Source of the DNA: Brachionus plicatilis
Lineage: Eukaryota > Rotifera > Eurotatoria > Ploima > Brachionidae
NCBI GenBank assembly: GCA_010279815.1
Contig: QEOQ01000460.1
Coordinates: 823,986-855,001, forward strand
Direction of reading: 5' to 3'
DNA: 31,016 nt
Part shown: positions 21,065 to 31,016 of the stretch, piece after piece
How positions within the stretch are numbered: the stretch's first letter is position 1
Layout of the letters: each line of letters starts with the position of its first letter
Translations under genes and position numbers: made by a program
Notes under the pieces: generated by a model
Databases searched by the model: none
What the model was told of the DNA's origin: nothing
What the model saw: only the letters and a program-made list of their open reading frames with translations

Positions 21065-21495
21065 AATTTAAATGTAAAATAAATTTTGAATAATCAATTA
21101 AAATCAAAATAAAATCAGTTCTTAATAAAAACATTAATTGAAAAAAAATTTGTGTCAATTTTTTAAAAAAAAATACCCTAAATTTATTTAATGAATCGTT
21201 AAATATCATGAATTTTATTGATTAAATTTTTAAAAATTTTGAGTCTTCAGCTGAATAAAAGCCAATTTTTAGTATTAATTGTACGAAACTAATTTTTTTA
21301 AATAAAATAAAAGCCAAAATTAAGCTCAAGCTTTTACAAAATTAACGCTAATGTGTTCTCAAATTATACTCAATCAATTAACTAACAAAAAATAAGAGTT
21401 TAAAAAATTTTCAACTAAAATTTATTCAGAAAAAATTAAATTCCTAAATAACCAATAAATTAAATATTTAATAGAGTGATCTAGTTGTTTTGTCT
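21065..21495. other. AT-rich intergenic DNA between the death-fold cluster and SerRS
   Basis: No gene is seen. TTTAAT at 21467-21472 and TTTATT at 21421-21426 are ATTAAA and AATAAA on the minus strand, 24 and 70 bases past the SerRS stop, and probably serve as its poly(A) signals. Confidence 0.45.
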
Positions 21496-22989
21496 CTATT
21501 TTTCTTTTTCAGCTTGAGGTGGTTTAACAAATGGAATTTTTTGTTTGTATCTTTCTGGCATAAATGGTCTCAGTGCTTCGGGAACAATAATTCCGTCCTC
21601 GGTTTGATAATTTTCAAGAATGGCGCAAATAGTTCTAGTTGTGGCACACCTAATAGAAATAGTTTTAAAAAAAAATTTAATTATCTTTTTGAAAAAAAGT
21701 TACATGGTAGCATTCAGCATGTGAACATATTTTACTTCTTCATTCATCTTTTTAGTCTGACCACATCTAATTCTTAGCCTTCTAGACTGATAATCAGTGC
21801 AATTTGAGCAAGAGACCAATTCTCTAAATGCACCAGAACCTGGAAACCAGGCCTCAAGATCATACTTTTTGGCGGCAGCATTGTTTAAAGCACCGGAAAC
21901 AATAGTAATTACTCGATAAGGCAGACCTAGTGCTTTATTGAATTCTTCAGCATTTCCAATCATTTCTTCAAGCATTTCCCATGATTTTTCATTAGGTTCA
22001 GTGATGCAAAACTGTTCAATTTTTTCAAATTGATGCACACGGAAAATACCGCGAGTATCCCGACCATGTGAGCCAACCTCTTGCCTAAAGCAAGTGCTGA
22101 ATCCAGCGTATCTTATTGGCAAAGCGCTTTCTGCCAGCCATTCATCACGATGATAGGCAGCAATTGGCTGCTCGGATGTGGCAATCAAATATTTTTCCTC
22201 AGTAGAATTATCTGTGCTCAATTCGCTTGATTTTCCAACAACTTTGTACAACTCTTCGTCAAACTGACTCAATTGGGCCACTTCTTGCATAACTTCTTTT
22301 TTCATAAAATAAGGCGTATACAAAGGTTGGTAGTCTTTTTTGTCCAGTATTTGCAGAGCCAAATTGATTAGAGCTTGTTCTAGGAACACAATTGGACCTT
22401 TTGTGTAATAACCACGAGATCCAGCAACCACGGCACCACGGATTCCATCATAGCCATCAATGAAATCAACCAGGTCCACATGAGAAAATGTTTTTTTTGC
22501 TTCACAATCACCAAAAGTTCTCTCAACACGGTTGAACTCTTCGTCATCGGTGACAGGTACAGATGGATGCAAGATGTTTCCCATTTCTTTAAGAGCTTCA
22601 TTTCTCTCGGTTTCAATTGTGGTCAAATTTTTAGCATTTTTTAAGATTTCCTGGTCCACAATCTTGTTCAAATTTTTAATCTGAACTACGCTCAATTCTC
22701 TGAGTTTATCGGAATTTAAAGCGTTAAAGTCGTCAGTGAGACCGGTTGGCAAAGTTTCGTCATCTCCTTGAGGCTCTTTTTTTTTCATTTTTTCACCAAT
22801 TGCTTTAGAGCATAAATTTTTTAGTTTGTTAAGAGAATCAGCATTGAATCTAACTTTGCGCCACTCTTCGTCCTTGGACACTATTAAGTCTACCAGTTTG
22901 GGATCTTTGTAGCGCAATTTTTGGTTTTCGCGCATTTTTTCCGGATCACCGCCTCTATCCGGACGGAATAGGTCAATGCTCAGAACCAT
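21496..22989 (-). CDS. SARS1: Cytosolic seryl-tRNA synthetase, two exons
   Basis: Exon 1 is 22989-21704 and exon 2 is 21649-21496, joined across a 54-bp intron (ACCAT|GTAACT ... CTATTAG|G) that restores N-A-T-M-C-A-T-T-R-T. The product is 479 residues, close to yeast (462) and shorter than human (514). Residues 1-115 are the coiled-coil tRNA-binding arm, opening with M-V-L-S-I-D-L-F-R. The class II core follows. T271-S-E-Q-P binds serine/adenylate, F301-R-Q-E with G-R-D-T-R-G-I-F-R is motif 2, and G386[22 protein letters not shown] is motif 3 with its catalytic arginines. It charges tRNA-Ser (and tRNA-Sec where present) in the cytosol. The tail ends P-P-Q-A-E-K-E-K and lacks the longer vertebrate extension. 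All catalytic motifs are intact. Confidence 0.97.
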
Positions 22990-24687
22990 ATTTTTTAATA
23001 ATCTAAAATTGTCTTTTCGATATGAAAATAAATCAATTTTTTTTTAAAGTACTATAAGAACATGGTATGGAGAATTAAATAGCAAATTTAAGTTAATCAA
23101 AATTTCGAAATTGGTATGTGAGCCACGTTCAAAACCTCTGCTACTCTGCAGATTTTAGTACTTGATCATGAAATATTTTAGAAATTTGATGAAATAGTTT
23201 CTTCACATATTGAAATTGTTCAAATTTTTACTTTTTATAAGTGCTCATTATTTTAATTTTAATAAAGTTTTTTTTTTCAAATGAAAATTTCAAACATCAA
23301 TTTTTTCATAAAAATAAGATCAATATTTTTCCCTAAATTCCTTCATATGAATTATTTTATTGATTTAATTTTTTTGAGTAATTCTCACGGGTGATAAACT
23401 CCCTTGAAATGATAACACAAACCATTTTTCTATTTTAATGTGAAAATTGTTATTAATTATTCTCATTGTAATACAACAGAGTTTGATTTATTAAAAAAAA
23501 ATAAGCGTCATTTAAAAAAATAATTCTAAAGCACGTTTTATAAATAGGACAATATTAAAGAATCTCAATAATTTTTAAATGTTTAAATTAGCTTGATATA
23601 AAAAATAATTTTGCTAAATAAAATGAATTATTAAGACCTTAATTGCCTTTAAAAATAAAATTCTCGAATTTTAAAGACTACAAAAACATACTTGATTAAT
23701 TCTTAATCTTTTGATGAATAACAAAAATTTCTATTTATTTATTTTTTAAATTGAGTGACCCAAGGCCAGTTGAATTAAATTTGGTAAAGAATTAAATTTT
23801 TTTTGTCATTAGTTTCAAAATATATTCGGTAATATTGATTTTTTATTTGGCATTGATACATTGAAGTAATTAAAAATATTTTTGATTATCTTATCAATGT
23901 TAGTAGAACTCTTTAAATATTTTATAACAAACGTTGTTAGTCTATCCTTTTCAGTGTCAAGTTTATAATATAAAGCCAAATAGATTAATAAATATTAAAT
24001 TGTTTAAAAATAAATGTAGAATATTATTTTTTTTTAATTTAATTTATTAATGGATTTTTAAAAGCGCTGTTGGACCTCTAACTTAAATCTAAAAAATTAG
24101 CTAAAAATGTCCAAATACTAAAATGCATTTCATTTGCTTTGCCTTTAGCTCACTCTTAAAATTTTTTAATAGAAAAAATTAATAGACACTAAAATTAATG
24201 TGAATACAAGATATTTTTTAATTAGTATTATGTTTAATTAAAAAAAAATTAGATCATTTATTGATTTTTTATCTTTGACTAAATTCAAATATTCATAACA
24301 AGGAGTTAAAAGCAGCACTTTAGCCTGGGCTAATTGAAAAAATTCCACTAAGGATTAAATCAAATATAAAAGAAATTCAAAAAGGATGTTTTAATTTTTT
24401 TAAATAATTTCCAAAAAGTAATTAAATGCTCTCATTTTTGATATCATCAAAGCATATTGAGAAATTGTTTCAATTCAAAATCGGCTTTTGAGTATAATTT
24501 GGTTATGAATATTCAGTCAATTTTTTTAATTTTTTTAAATATATCAAGCCTTTTTAAATAAAATGCGTTTTTTAACCTTATTAAATTTTAAACTTGAAAT
24601 TCAAAAATTAATTTCAAATCCAAAATAAGACCATTAAAGTAGAGATAAATTAATTTTGTGATTAAAATTTAAAAAAAAATCATTTTT

Positions 24688-24763
24688 TTAATCTTCGTAA
24701 TTTTTTGGTTGAATTTTTCCGGCTTCATCCCAAAGGCTTAAAAAAAGAAAAGCTTTTGATTTT
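24688..24763 (-). other. Orphan terminal-exon candidate
   Basis: After an acceptor-like GAATTTTAG the frame reads K-S-K-A-F-L-F-L-S-L-W-D-E-A-G-K-I-Q-P-K and ends N-Y-E-D-stop. It has coding-like composition in a very AT-rich setting. A matching upstream exon was not found. It also shares an inverted GGATGAAGC block with 24829-24837. Confidence 0.25.
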
Positions 24764-25618
24764 CTAAAATTCAATAAAATAATTATTATTTTGTAAAATT
24801 AATGAATTTTGTAATTTTAAGGCAAGGATGAAGCAGTGGGACATAGCAAAAAATTGATTAGGTATGATTTAGTTGATTTTTGAATGCTTATATTATTTAG
24901 GAACAAAAATTAATAAAAATAAAGTAAAATGATTTGACTTAAGAATTTTTTGTAGCCTAATTTTTTAAAAATGAATAATACTTGATAAACTAAATAAAGT
25001 TTGATGACTAGCATAATTTTTTCAAAATAAAGCAAAAAATATATTTTGAATTTATCTAAATCTAATAGATACAAAAGTCACAATTGTTTAAATTTTTATC
25101 TAATTAAAAATATAGTTCAAAGTATTGTAAAAATATTTATCATAATTAGAGATGATTTTTAGCAAAATTGTGATTTTGAAATAAAGGAATTTTAATTTAC
25201 TTGATCCTAAAATAGTATAGAGAGTTTTTAATTTACCAAATATTGTATGATTTTCAAATATTTGAAAAGAATGAAGAGTACATCAATCAATTGGAGCAAA
25301 ACCCCTCAAGTCAAAAATACTTAAATATTTTAATTTGAATTAATCAGATCTAAATGCTTAGTCAATAAAAGCTCAGATACTGTGTATCCAGATTACATAA
25401 TTTACCAGTAAGCATAATTTAAGTATTCTTAAATTCAAATTAGATAACTATTTTATTAAACAAAACATTTGAACAACGCAATTATTAACTCATAGAGGAA
25501 CGTAAATTAATTAAACAAGAAGATAAAATTTTCAATTTTTTTTATTAATTTAAAAAATTTTTTTATTTAATTTTAGAAAAATTCGAATTAAAAATCGATT
25601 ACAATGGTCAAAATAAAT

Positions 25619-25663
25619 AGAGATAGATAGATAGAAAGAGAGAGAGAGAGAGAGAAGAGAAGA
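25619..25663. repeat. (GATA)n-(GA)n microsatellite
   Basis: Three to four GATA units are followed by about a dozen GA units and an AGAAGAGAAGATA tail. Confidence 0.95.
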
Positions 25664-26026
25664 TAAATATTTTTTATCCTTAAAAATTCCATGCAAAAAT
25701 TCATGCCATCATTACTTTTCTTGAGATCATTGACAAATTTTACATAATAAATGTATGTCCGCTTAAAACAACCCTTCTTTTTTGCATCAAAAAAATACTC
25801 AACATAAAAAATAAAAAAAAAAATTATCTAACATCGGATTAAATAAAAAAAAAATTAGAAAAAAAAGGTGTACAAAAGGATTTAAGAGAAAAAAAAATAA
25901 ATCTCAAATTTAAAAATTGTCTTCAATTTGGTTAAACATGACCGCTAACGGATCTGAAACTGCATAAAAATTATGACTAAAAAAAACAATAGAAAATAAA
26001 AAAAAGAAAAAAAAACATCCAAAATC

Positions 26027-28744
26027 TTAAGAATCTTGAGAAGCATTTTGATTTTGACTTGGTGTCGGCGTAGCCGTATTATTGTGATAAACGTCACTCA
26101 AATGAACACTTTTGACATGTTTGGTCAAGTTAAACTGGTACAGGGAAGCGTACGGACACAGCTTGCATTTAAATTTGGGCTGCGGACGCATCTCCTTCAA
26201 CTTTCTGTTTATCAACGCCCTGTTCTTCATGTAGTCCTTGAGAGTGGACTTGGCTTCCTCTTCACTCAAAACAACAAATGTATTTACATTAAATTCTGGA
26301 TGAAACGTGCTGATGTGAGTGCGCATGTCCGGCAATCGGTTCGATCTGGAACCGCAATGGGGACACAGATAGGGCTTCCATCCGTGACACACCAAATGAC
26401 TATTGTATCTAGAAGCACTGGTTGTCTCGTAGCAGCAGTAGGGACAGCGCCATATTTCACTGCTGAATCGAATGTTCTGATCGCCGTTTTGCTGACTTGA
26501 CGGCGAGCATTGCAGATTTCTCATCGATTGAACCATGGACGAGGTGCAAAAGTCCTTGCTTTTCTTGCGTCTGGCAGTGCCGGGTACTGGCGGCGTACTC
26601 GAGCCCTGTTGCAGTCCTCCCACTTGCTGTTGTTGCTGCTGTTGCTGTTGTTGCTGCTGATTTAGCAAACCGACTGAGCTGGGATTTAAGAAGGGCTGAT
26701 TGGCCAAGTTAAGTCTGTGCAAATTTTGCTGATAAGCCTGGTAGGCCTGGTGACCAAAATTCTGCTGGGTTAAATTTCTCAAATGGGTCTCGAGTACAAA
26801 CTGGTTGAGTGGTGGCGGATGGGTGTGATTGCCAAGCGGGCTGTTGAACATGAACTTGCTCGGCGTGACCGACGGCGGCGTCAATTGATTCGATTGACTG
26901 TCCGAGTGGAAAGATCGCGACGACGAGGTCCTGGATCGCATGTCGTCATTGTCATTGTCATTGTCCAAGTCGTCAGTGCCGTCCACTTTGTTCTCGTGTT
27001 CGGCATCGTTTTCCTCGTATTCAATTTCTTCTTTTTTGGTCACCAAGTCCTCGTCGTACAAGTCAGCATCTTCTTCTTTTTTCGAGTGTACCGAGTGTTC
27101 GGTCTGGTCGAGCGACTCGCTCTTTACCTTGGGCAGTTGATTGACAGCGGCCAGCACGGACCCATTGTTAAACTGGCCAAAGTGGTTCATTTCGACAATG
27201 TTCTGAATGAGCTTGCTGAATTGGTTGACTTTGGCGTCGTCCTTGGTGTCGTCGGGGTCGGGCATTTTGCGGCTCAGCAGCGACTCAAGTAGACTTGATT
27301 TTATTTTGTTCATGGTGTTTGAGTGGGTGAGAAAGGCCATCATTTGTTGCTGGTTGAGGATGTGTGCGGGAAAGTGTGCGGAGAGGGCAGCGGCGGCCAT
27401 CAGAGCCGGATTGGTCTGGTTGGCGTACAGGTTGGCCGCGTGGGACGAATGCGTCGAGAACGAGGACGTGGTAGATGTAGACGAAGCAAGCTCGGTCTGC
27501 GATTCATCCATGTCGTCGTCAAACGACTCGTCGTGCTCGTTTTTGGGCTTTTTTAGCACCGGATTTTGGCACACTGGGCTCGCTGTCTTTGCCGATGATG
27601 ATGACGACTCAATAAAGTGTCTCAGATGCTGGTCATTGTCGCACTTTTTGCCATTCTGTCTGATCACATACTCCTTGACTTGTTTGCCAAATATTTTGTG
27701 CTTGGTCTTTATGTGTCGCCTTAGGTTCGAGTAGTATTCAAAGCCGCGGTCGCATATGGCGCATTTCATGGACGCCTCTTGAACCTGGGCCGCCTGGTGA
27801 CCGCTCATGTTCAAGCTCATGTAATTTGTTTTAGTTTGTTGCTGGTCGGACAAAAGAGCGGGCACTGAGAATGGCAAACTTTTGATCTTTTGGCTGTCCT
27901 CGGCATCGAATGGTGACTTAAGCAGGCGTTGCTGTTTTCTAGGCGGCAACAGGGCCGAGTTCATGGACAAATAGCTTGACTTGGGTGAGCCGATGCTTTC
28001 TGGCTTGTTTTCCAATGGTGGCGTCTTGGGCGGTGTGTGGATCTCTTGCTCTTTGTCCAGGCTTTTTGTTTGATTGAGACACTCATCTTTTTGCTGGTCA
28101 TCGGGCGCCATTTCTTGTCTTGCCTGGTCTTCCTCCTCGTTCTCGAGGTCTTGGATCATTTTGGCCAACTTTGATGGTATCTCGGCCAAATTAGGCGGCG
28201 CGGTGCTCTCCTCTTCCGCCTCGTTCTCGCCAGACTCCATCAGCTTGGTGCATTTTCTCTCGTACAGCAGCTTCACGTCCGAAAAATGCACCGATGTCAA
28301 GTGGTCTATGAAGTCCTGTGGTATTTCTTTGAAGGTGAAACAGAACGGACACTTGAATGGAACCGAGTGGTAAAATTTGTGCAGCTTCATGGGCTTTTTT
28401 GCTTGTGGCTGTTTATCTTCTGGTTGAGCTTGTTCCAGCAAGTTGTTGGGCGATGCGGACACCGATGACGATGTAGAAGACGCAGATGACAAGCTCGCGT
28501 ATCTGTTCGCTTTCAAATAGCCCGACTTCGCTTGGCCAGCTCTCTTCTTTAACTTTGTTCTTAGATAAATTTTTCTCAAATTTTGTCTTCTTAGTCTTTT
28601 TATTTTGGATTTGTAATTGTACGAGGAGCCGGAACGCGATGACGTCGACGATGACGAGGACAAGTTCTCTTTTGGCGACAATTCTATTGATGAGGACGAA
28701 CAACCCAGCGTATTATTTGCCAATTCCAATGTGTTTTCCAACAT
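26027..28744 (-). CDS. C2H2 zinc-finger transcription factor, 905 aa, single exon
   Basis: The ATG at 28744 is preceded directly by an in-frame TAA, which fixes the start. Five C2H2 fingers are spread over the protein: C132/C135/H148/H153, C328/C331/H344/H349, C767/C770/H783/H787, C794/C797/H810/H815 and C860/C863/H876/H881. The last three form a C-terminal cluster and the first two are isolated. Residues 44-68 are a strong basic nuclear signal (K-S-K-I-K-R-L-R-R and K-L-K-K-R). Acidic tracts lie at 405-415 and 555-602, a V-K-S-E SUMO-type site near 540, and polyglutamine of 12 at about 696-707. Ser-rich and Gln/Asn-rich linkers fill the rest. It is presumably a nuclear DNA-binding regulator; I cannot place it in a named orthology group. 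No intron is seen. Confidence 0.88.
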   Translation of the reverse strand: MLENTLELANNTLGCSSSSIELSPKENLSSSSSTSSRSGSSYNYKSKIKRLRRQNLRKIYLRTKLKKRAGQAKSGYLKANRYASLSSASSTSSSVSASPNNLLEQAQPEDKQPQAKKPMKLHKFYHSVPFKCPFCFTFKEIPQDFIDHLTSVHFSDVKLLYERKCTKLMESGENEAEEESTAPPNLAEIPSKLAKMIQDLENEEEDQARQEMAPDDQQKDECLNQTKSLDKEQEIHTPPKTPPLENKPESIGSPKSSYLSMNSALLPPRKQQRLLKSPFDAEDSQKIKSLPFSVPALLSDQQQTKTNYMSLNMSGHQAAQVQEASMKCAICDRGFEYYSNLRRHIKTKHKIFGKQVKEYVIRQNGKKCDNDQHLRHFIESSSSSAKTASPVCQNPVLKKPKNEHDESFDDDMDESQTELASSTSTTSSFSTHSSHAANLYANQTNPALMAAAALSAHFPAHILNQQQMMAFLTHSNTMNKIKSSLLESLLSRKMPDPDDTKDDAKVNQFSKLIQNIVEMNHFGQFNNGSVLAAVNQLPKVKSESLDQTEHSVHSKKEEDADLYDEDLVTKKEEIEYEENDAEHENKVDGTDDLDNDNDNDDMRSRTSSSRSFHSDSQSNQLTPPSVTPSKFMFNSPLGNHTHPPPLNQFVLETHLRNLTQQNFGHQAYQAYQQNLHRLNLANQPFLNPSSVGLLNQQQQQQQQQQQQVGGLQQGSSTPPVPGTARRKKSKDFCTSSMVQSMRNLQCSPSSQQNGDQNIRFSSEIWRCPYCCYETTSASRYNSHLVCHGWKPYLCPHCGSRSNRLPDMRTHISTFHPEFNVNTFVVLSEEEAKSTLKDYMKNRALINRKLKEMRPQPKFKCKLCPYASLYQFNLTKHVKSVHLSDVYHNNTATPTPSQNQNASQDS

Positions 28745-28884
28745 TTAGAATTTAGTTTCTTTTTATGTGAAAATATGCAAAATTGCGGTACAATTTATTT
28801 TTTTTTTTTCAAAATCTAAATTTTTAAATTGATTTTGAAGATTATTTTAAAAATTTATTAGAATCTGTGGAAAAATTAATTTTT

Positions 28885-29325
28885 TTCTTGTTTCTTTTTT
28901 CACATTACCAAATCTAAAATTAAAAAAAAAAAACAACTTTAAAAATATAGTTCCAATAGTTAAATTAACTGTGGTATCAAATGATATTTTTTTGACTTTC
29001 AGCCAAAATTAAAAATTTCCTTTAAATTTTAGACCAGCTTTTTTTTTCAGCCAAACAATCAAGAACCCATTTTCTTAATGTAGAATAATAATAGGAAAAA
29101 AACATTTTGTTATTTCTTTTTTCACATTACCAAATCTAAAATTTCAGAAAAATAAATTTAAAAGACTATATAAATAAAGTTCCTATAGTTAAATTAACTG
29201 TGGTATTATAAATTAAACTTTTTTGACTTTCAACTAAAATCCACAACTTCCTTTAAATTTTAGACTAACTTTTTTTTCAAACAATCAAGTATCCATTTTC
29301 TTATTGTAGAATGATAATTGAAGAG
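28885..29325. repeat. Tandem duplication, two copies of about 220 bp
   Basis: CACATTACCAAATCTAAAAT occurs at 28901 and again at 29123, an offset of 222. The blocks TAGTTAAATTAACTGTGGTA, TTCCTTTAAATTTTAGAC, AACAATCAAG and CCATTTTCTTA(A/T)TGTAGAAT follow in the same order in both. Identity is about 80-85% by eye. It begins about 140 bp upstream of the zinc-finger start codon. Confidence 0.9.
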
Positions 29326-31016
29326 AAAAAATTTTGAAAAAAAAAATTTGAGAAAAAAAATTGCATAAAAAAACTATTTATCTATTCTATTTGAGTGAGA
29401 GTAGTATTTGTTATGTGGCTTAAATCGAATTAAGTAAATGGTTGACCAACTTGGTCAAAATTGATGAGTGCTCACAAGTGAAAAATCGACAAGCATTAAG
29501 TATTAGTTTTACGGCATGGCTATTATATTAGTGCCGAAAAGCAAAATCGCGATTTTCCTATCTAAAAGAGACATGTATCACCTAAATAAAATAAACAAGT
29601 TTAGCTTGGGAGCATGGCTTGCAAGCTGCAATTACAATCATTCAAGCAGCAATTCGTTCAAAGTCGAAGACATTAATAAATTTCGAATGGTTGTAAGTGA
29701 CAATTATTTGACGATAATTTGAAATCTATTCTTAATGATTAAAAGATTTCAATAGTCTAGCCATTTAAAAAACTCAGTGAACCAATTCGCAATTTTGTTC
29801 TCATGCATTTGACCAAATTTTGAAGAGATCTTGAGCAATTTGTGTGTCAAGTCCTAAGGTTCGAGTCCTATTCGATCTAAGCTGCTCATCGATCGAAATT
29901 TAAATTTTTAAATTTCAAAAAAATTGAAATCTTTTCTATGGCTTTTTGTCGTTTTAAAAGAGATTATTTTATATTTTAAATGAAATGCTTGAATGGTTAA
30001 TAAATGAATTATCTTCTTTGCAAAGAAAAGACAGAAAGAAAGAGAGAGAGAGAGAGAGAGAAAAAGAGAGACTATGAACAAAAAGAGATAGATAGTAACA
30101 AAATTGAAAAATAATAATCAAGTCCACCAAAAACAAAACTGACAAGAAAAAGAGATCTAATCATGTTTGAAGAAATTTTCGAAAAAAGAAAAAAAAATGA
30201 AATTTAAATGCAATTTTTCTCCCTTAATTTTCGTCTGCGCCGTCTTTGGCCGTCGACGTTGTCGTTGTTGTTGATGCTTTTGTTTTTGAGAAATAAAGCT
30301 TTTAAAACCAATTTAGCTCGCCATATTATTTGCCATAATCATTTGTTAATTTCGATCCATTAAATGATCTGTGTCATCACAAAATTGGATTTTCCAAGAA
30401 AAACAACAAGCTCATAAGAAAAGTATCGCGCCAAACTCCTCAAGTTTGGCCCAAAACAATAAACATGCTCCAAGATACAATTTGGCGTCGAATCTCTATA
30501 TTTAAATTTTTAATATATTCTTTTCTAAATTAAACAAAAAGCAACTCCAAAAGTAGATTGTTACCTTAAAAGAAAAAAAGAAAAAATTTGCATTTTCCTT
30601 GTCAATGCTGAAATTGATACACTTTAAGTGTTAGCCGTCTATTCGATTAGTAATGCCAATATTTGCCTACAAGACCACTTGAAATAACTTTTAAAATATC
30701 TATTACTAACTCTAATAAAATTTTTTTATTGTGTTTTACTTACAAATAACAGTTTAAATCACTCAAGTGCTTGATGTTTAAGAAAATATGATAAGGTACT
30801 CTCTTAATGATTTGACTTGATCAATCTCAAAGCAAATATTCTTATCGAAAATTCGGTTAACTTTAAATTTAATCTTAAAAGTAGTTTTAGCCTGAATATT
30901 TCTTTAAATTTTAGTTTTAAGTACAATTTTAAGTTGCGGCAAAATTGATTTTTATATTTTTTCTTGTCTCTGTATCTAAACTATTTGTGTCTTATCTTTG
31001 GTTTCTTATCTAAATT
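29326..31016. other. 5' flank of the zinc-finger gene: no firm gene
   Basis: An open frame at 29516-29722 (+, 68 codons) has mixed composition and no recognisable domain; it may be spurious. A perfect 8-1-8 palindrome (TTGACCAA-C-TTGGTCAA) lies at 29442-29458. A GC-rich patch at 30225-30290 and less AT-rich sequence at 30300-30500 with an inverted repeat at 30431-30449 could be leader exon or cis-regulatory DNA. The last 500 bases show nothing. Confidence 0.4.
30026..30072. repeat. (GA)n microsatellite
   Basis: AGACAGAAAGAAAGAGAGAG... continues for about ten GA units, then AAAAAGAGAG. Confidence 0.95.

Larger units (their letters stand above)
22990..26026. other. 3-kb AT-rich intergenic region
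   Basis: It holds the SerRS 5' flank (a GC-richer patch at 23120-23160 may be leader or promoter), an orphan exon-like patch at 24688-24763, a GATA/GA microsatellite at 25619-25660, and the probable 3' UTR of the zinc-finger gene (below 26027; TTTATT at 25562-25567 gives a minus-strand AATAAA). Otherwise only A/T-rich sequence is seen. Confidence 0.5.

Noticed and set aside
27207..27734. Long open frames antisense to the zinc-finger gene (several over 150 codons)
   Set aside because: They are shadows of the GC-richer zinc-finger coding exon, low in complexity and without recognisable domains.
29516..29722. 68-codon plus-strand frame upstream of the zinc-finger gene
   Set aside because: The composition is somewhat coding-like, but there is no domain, no clear promoter or poly(A) context, and chance is plausible at this length.
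29858..29868. GGTTCGAGTCC, an exact match to the tRNA B-box consensus, with a cttga/tcaag stem upstream
   Set aside because: No A-box, acceptor stem or convincing T-stem (only three pairs) could be fitted, so neither a tRNA nor a firm tRNA-derived SINE is called.

Overview
This is a eukaryotic, very AT-rich (about three quarters A+T by eye), intron-containing nuclear segment. The conserved proteins (ZSWIM8, ubiquitin-eL40, cytosolic seryl-tRNA synthetase, C2H2 zinc fingers, death-fold domains) point to a small-bodied bilaterian invertebrate. A rotifer-like genome would fit the base composition, the 49-56 bp introns and the transposon relics, but nothing here proves the clade. Coding patches stand out as islands of higher G+C.

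Layout. At 1-250 there is a decayed C-terminal piece of a SWIM/transposase-type protein. A ZSWIM8 orthologue (+, 976-8867) has two exons split by a 3.46-kb intron full of repeats, including the 3' end of a non-LTR retrotransposon. On the minus strand follow a relic with an RPA1-like zinc ribbon (9218-9558), an intact ubiquitin-eL40 fusion gene (10818-11260), and a short Mutator-like element (11946-12863) with inverted repeats and a 10-bp target duplication around a collapsed coding region. After more relics (13.3-14.8 kb) comes an unrecognised zinc-ribbon protein with one 51-bp intron (minus, 15433-16218).

The most interesting region is 19.3-21.1 kb. On the minus strand, six short exons join in frame into a calcineurin-B-like, degenerate EF-hand protein whose last two exons encode a death domain. 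On the plus strand, overlapping its first exon head-to-head, lies a death-effector-domain sequence with a one-base frameshift. The two death-fold domains typical of a FADD adaptor are thus both present within 1.7 kb but on opposite strands. An imperfect inverted repeat inside the last large intron of the EF-hand/death-domain gene pairs an alternative terminal exon, which would exclude the death domain, with sequence just after exon 4.

The right third holds seryl-tRNA synthetase (minus, 21496-22989, one 54-bp intron), 3 kb of AT-rich DNA with one orphan exon-like patch, and a single-exon 905-aa C2H2 zinc-finger protein (minus, 26027-28744). Upstream of that gene lies a tandem ~220-bp duplication. 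The housekeeping genes (ubiquitin-eL40, SerRS) serve translation and ubiquitin supply. ZSWIM8 is a ubiquitin-ligase receptor. No operon-like cooperation among the genes is evident.
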